A stretch of DNA of 64,000 bases, from contig NZ_JAVFVR010000001.1 in the NCBI RefSeq assembly GCF_030929595.1, positions 186,001 through 250,000 on the forward strand, given 5' to 3'. Positions 63,270-64,000 of the stretch are shown piece after piece; within the stretch, counting starts at the first letter, position 1; every line of letters starts with the position of its first letter. This DNA comes from Flavobacterium sp. LHD-85 (GTDB lineage: Bacteria; Bacteroidota; Bacteroidia; Flavobacteriales; Flavobacteriaceae). Under the pieces are notes generated by a model. It saw nothing but the letters and a program-made list of their open reading frames with translations, did no database searches and was not told where the DNA came from. Made by a program: the position numbers and the translations under genes.

Positions 63270-64000
63270 TTAAGCTTCTTTAGGTTCTGGCATTAAAATC
63301 GAAGCCATAACAGAGATTAAAAGTACGCCTCCAATTACCAATAAAGAATAAATAGATTCTATATGATAGAATGGAGAAATAATCATTTTTATTCCGATGA
63401 AGGACAAAATAATTGCCAAACCGTATTGCAATTTACTAAACAGGTGAATAAAATTATCTAGTAAAAAGAATAACGCTCTAAGTCCTAAAATGGCAAAAAT
63501 ATTAGATGTATAAAGAATGAATGGGTCACTTGAGATTGCAAAAATTGCAGGAATCGAATCTACCGCAAACAATAAATCTGTAAACTCAATTACCGCTACA
63601 ACTACCAAGAGTGGTGTTGCTAATTTTTTTCCGTTTTCTATTGTAAAAAATTTATCTCCATCATATTTATCGCTTACGCTAAAGAACTTTCTAATCAATC
63701 TTGCTCCTCTTGTATTATTGTAATCTTCTTCATCGTCATCATCTCCAGAAGACCACGATTTAACACCTGCATAAACCAAGAACAAACCAAAAGCAGTCAT
63801 AATTAAGTTTATATCATACTTAAATCCTTCGAATCCAACTAAACTTAGAAGTTTATTTAAATATGTTAATTCGATTAAGAAAGCACCAGAGAAAATGAAT
63901 ATTGCTCTAAGTACCAATGCTCCAATGATTCCCCAAAACAATACTTTATGTTTGTTCTGATTAGCAACGTCAAAAAACTTAAATACTAAAATAAACACGA
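63270..64000 (-). CDS. TerC-family membrane protein (5' end beyond window)
   Basis: At least 242 residues with about six or seven membrane helices. The first visible segment FILVFKFFDVANQNKHKVLF is internal to the TerC fold, in which an N-terminal helix precedes the KHKVLFWGIIGALVLRAIFIF block. So the start lies to the right of the window and the ATG near 63998 is internal. VAVIEFTDLLFAVDSIPAIF holds the conserved D-x-x-F-A-x-D-S pattern. These proteins are linked to tellurite resistance or metal (Mn) handling. Ends MPEPKEA. Confidence 0.9.
   Translation of the reverse strand, partial: VFILVFKFFDVANQNKHKVLFWGIIGALVLRAIFIFSGAFLIELTYLNKLLSLVGFEGFKYDINLIMTAFGLFLVYAGVKSWSSGDDDDEEDYNNTRGARLIRKFFSVSDKYDGDKFFTIENGKKLATPLLVVVAVIEFTDLLFAVDSIPAIFAISSDPFILYTSNIFAILGLRALFFLLDNFIHLFSKLQYGLAIILSFIGIKMIISPFYHIESIYSLLVIGGVLLISVMASILMPEPKEA

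Overview
The window is AT-rich chromosomal DNA of a Flavobacterium-like Bacteroidota. The evidence is the TAnnTTTG (-7) promoters (clear TTTG-N19-TATCTTTG before the initiator tRNA), very low GC, DUF4494, DUF4269 and DUF2183 family proteins, GG-leader peptides of the Bacteroidota type, and many secreted proteins with short signal peptides ending in AQ/SQ. No ribosomal RNA, insertion sequence or CRISPR array was seen.

Layout. 1-3.8 kb: small secreted proteins (two paralogs with an HEQLHFD motif), a broken OmpA-type fragment and a beta-lactamase-fold serine hydrolase. 4.1-16.6 kb: a peptide-natural-product region. On the minus strand are a C39-peptidase ABC exporter, its HlyD adaptor, two short peptides with double-glycine leaders, four small one-helix membrane proteins and at least three broken relatives of these. 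On the plus strand are a membrane-anchored TPR/AraC regulator, a 55-residue GGG-leader precursor, a subtilase lipoprotein and a split lanthipeptide-type dehydratase, but no LanC cyclase. The precursor core has no cysteine. Relics of tRNA 3' ends fused to the same terminator hairpin bracket this region at 4.1 and 16.6 kb, so it may be an acquired island.

16.7-24 kb: acetyltransferase, AraC-type regulators, two beta-barrel proteins with duplicated upstream regions, a short-chain dehydrogenase and a secreted Ppx/GppA-fold protein. 24.3-27.8 kb: five envelope genes in one direction. 27.9-33.7 kb: a porin, an aspartase with a signal peptide and a type II asparaginase, which together look like periplasmic asparagine-to-fumarate catabolism, with a divergent TPR regulator. 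33.8-43.9 kb: Lrp/EamA/hydrolase set, GH130 enzyme, HTH protein, aspartyl-protease-like protein, DUF4494, a GT39-type transferase and DUF4269.

44-46.6 kb: an initiator tRNA-Met, two unknown genes, a copy of the 250-bp repeat seen at 3.8 kb, and a displaced tRNA-Met 3' half. 46.6-53.6 kb: small genes, a dehydrogenase and a 1618-residue exonuclease-RecQ-UvrD fusion. 54-64 kb: tRNA-Glu, a PQQ-type beta-propeller, an LRR protein, DUF1761, GNAT, lipid kinase, DUF2183, ABC-F and a TerC-family gene that runs off the window. Several intergenic spaces hold repeated or nested palindromic elements.
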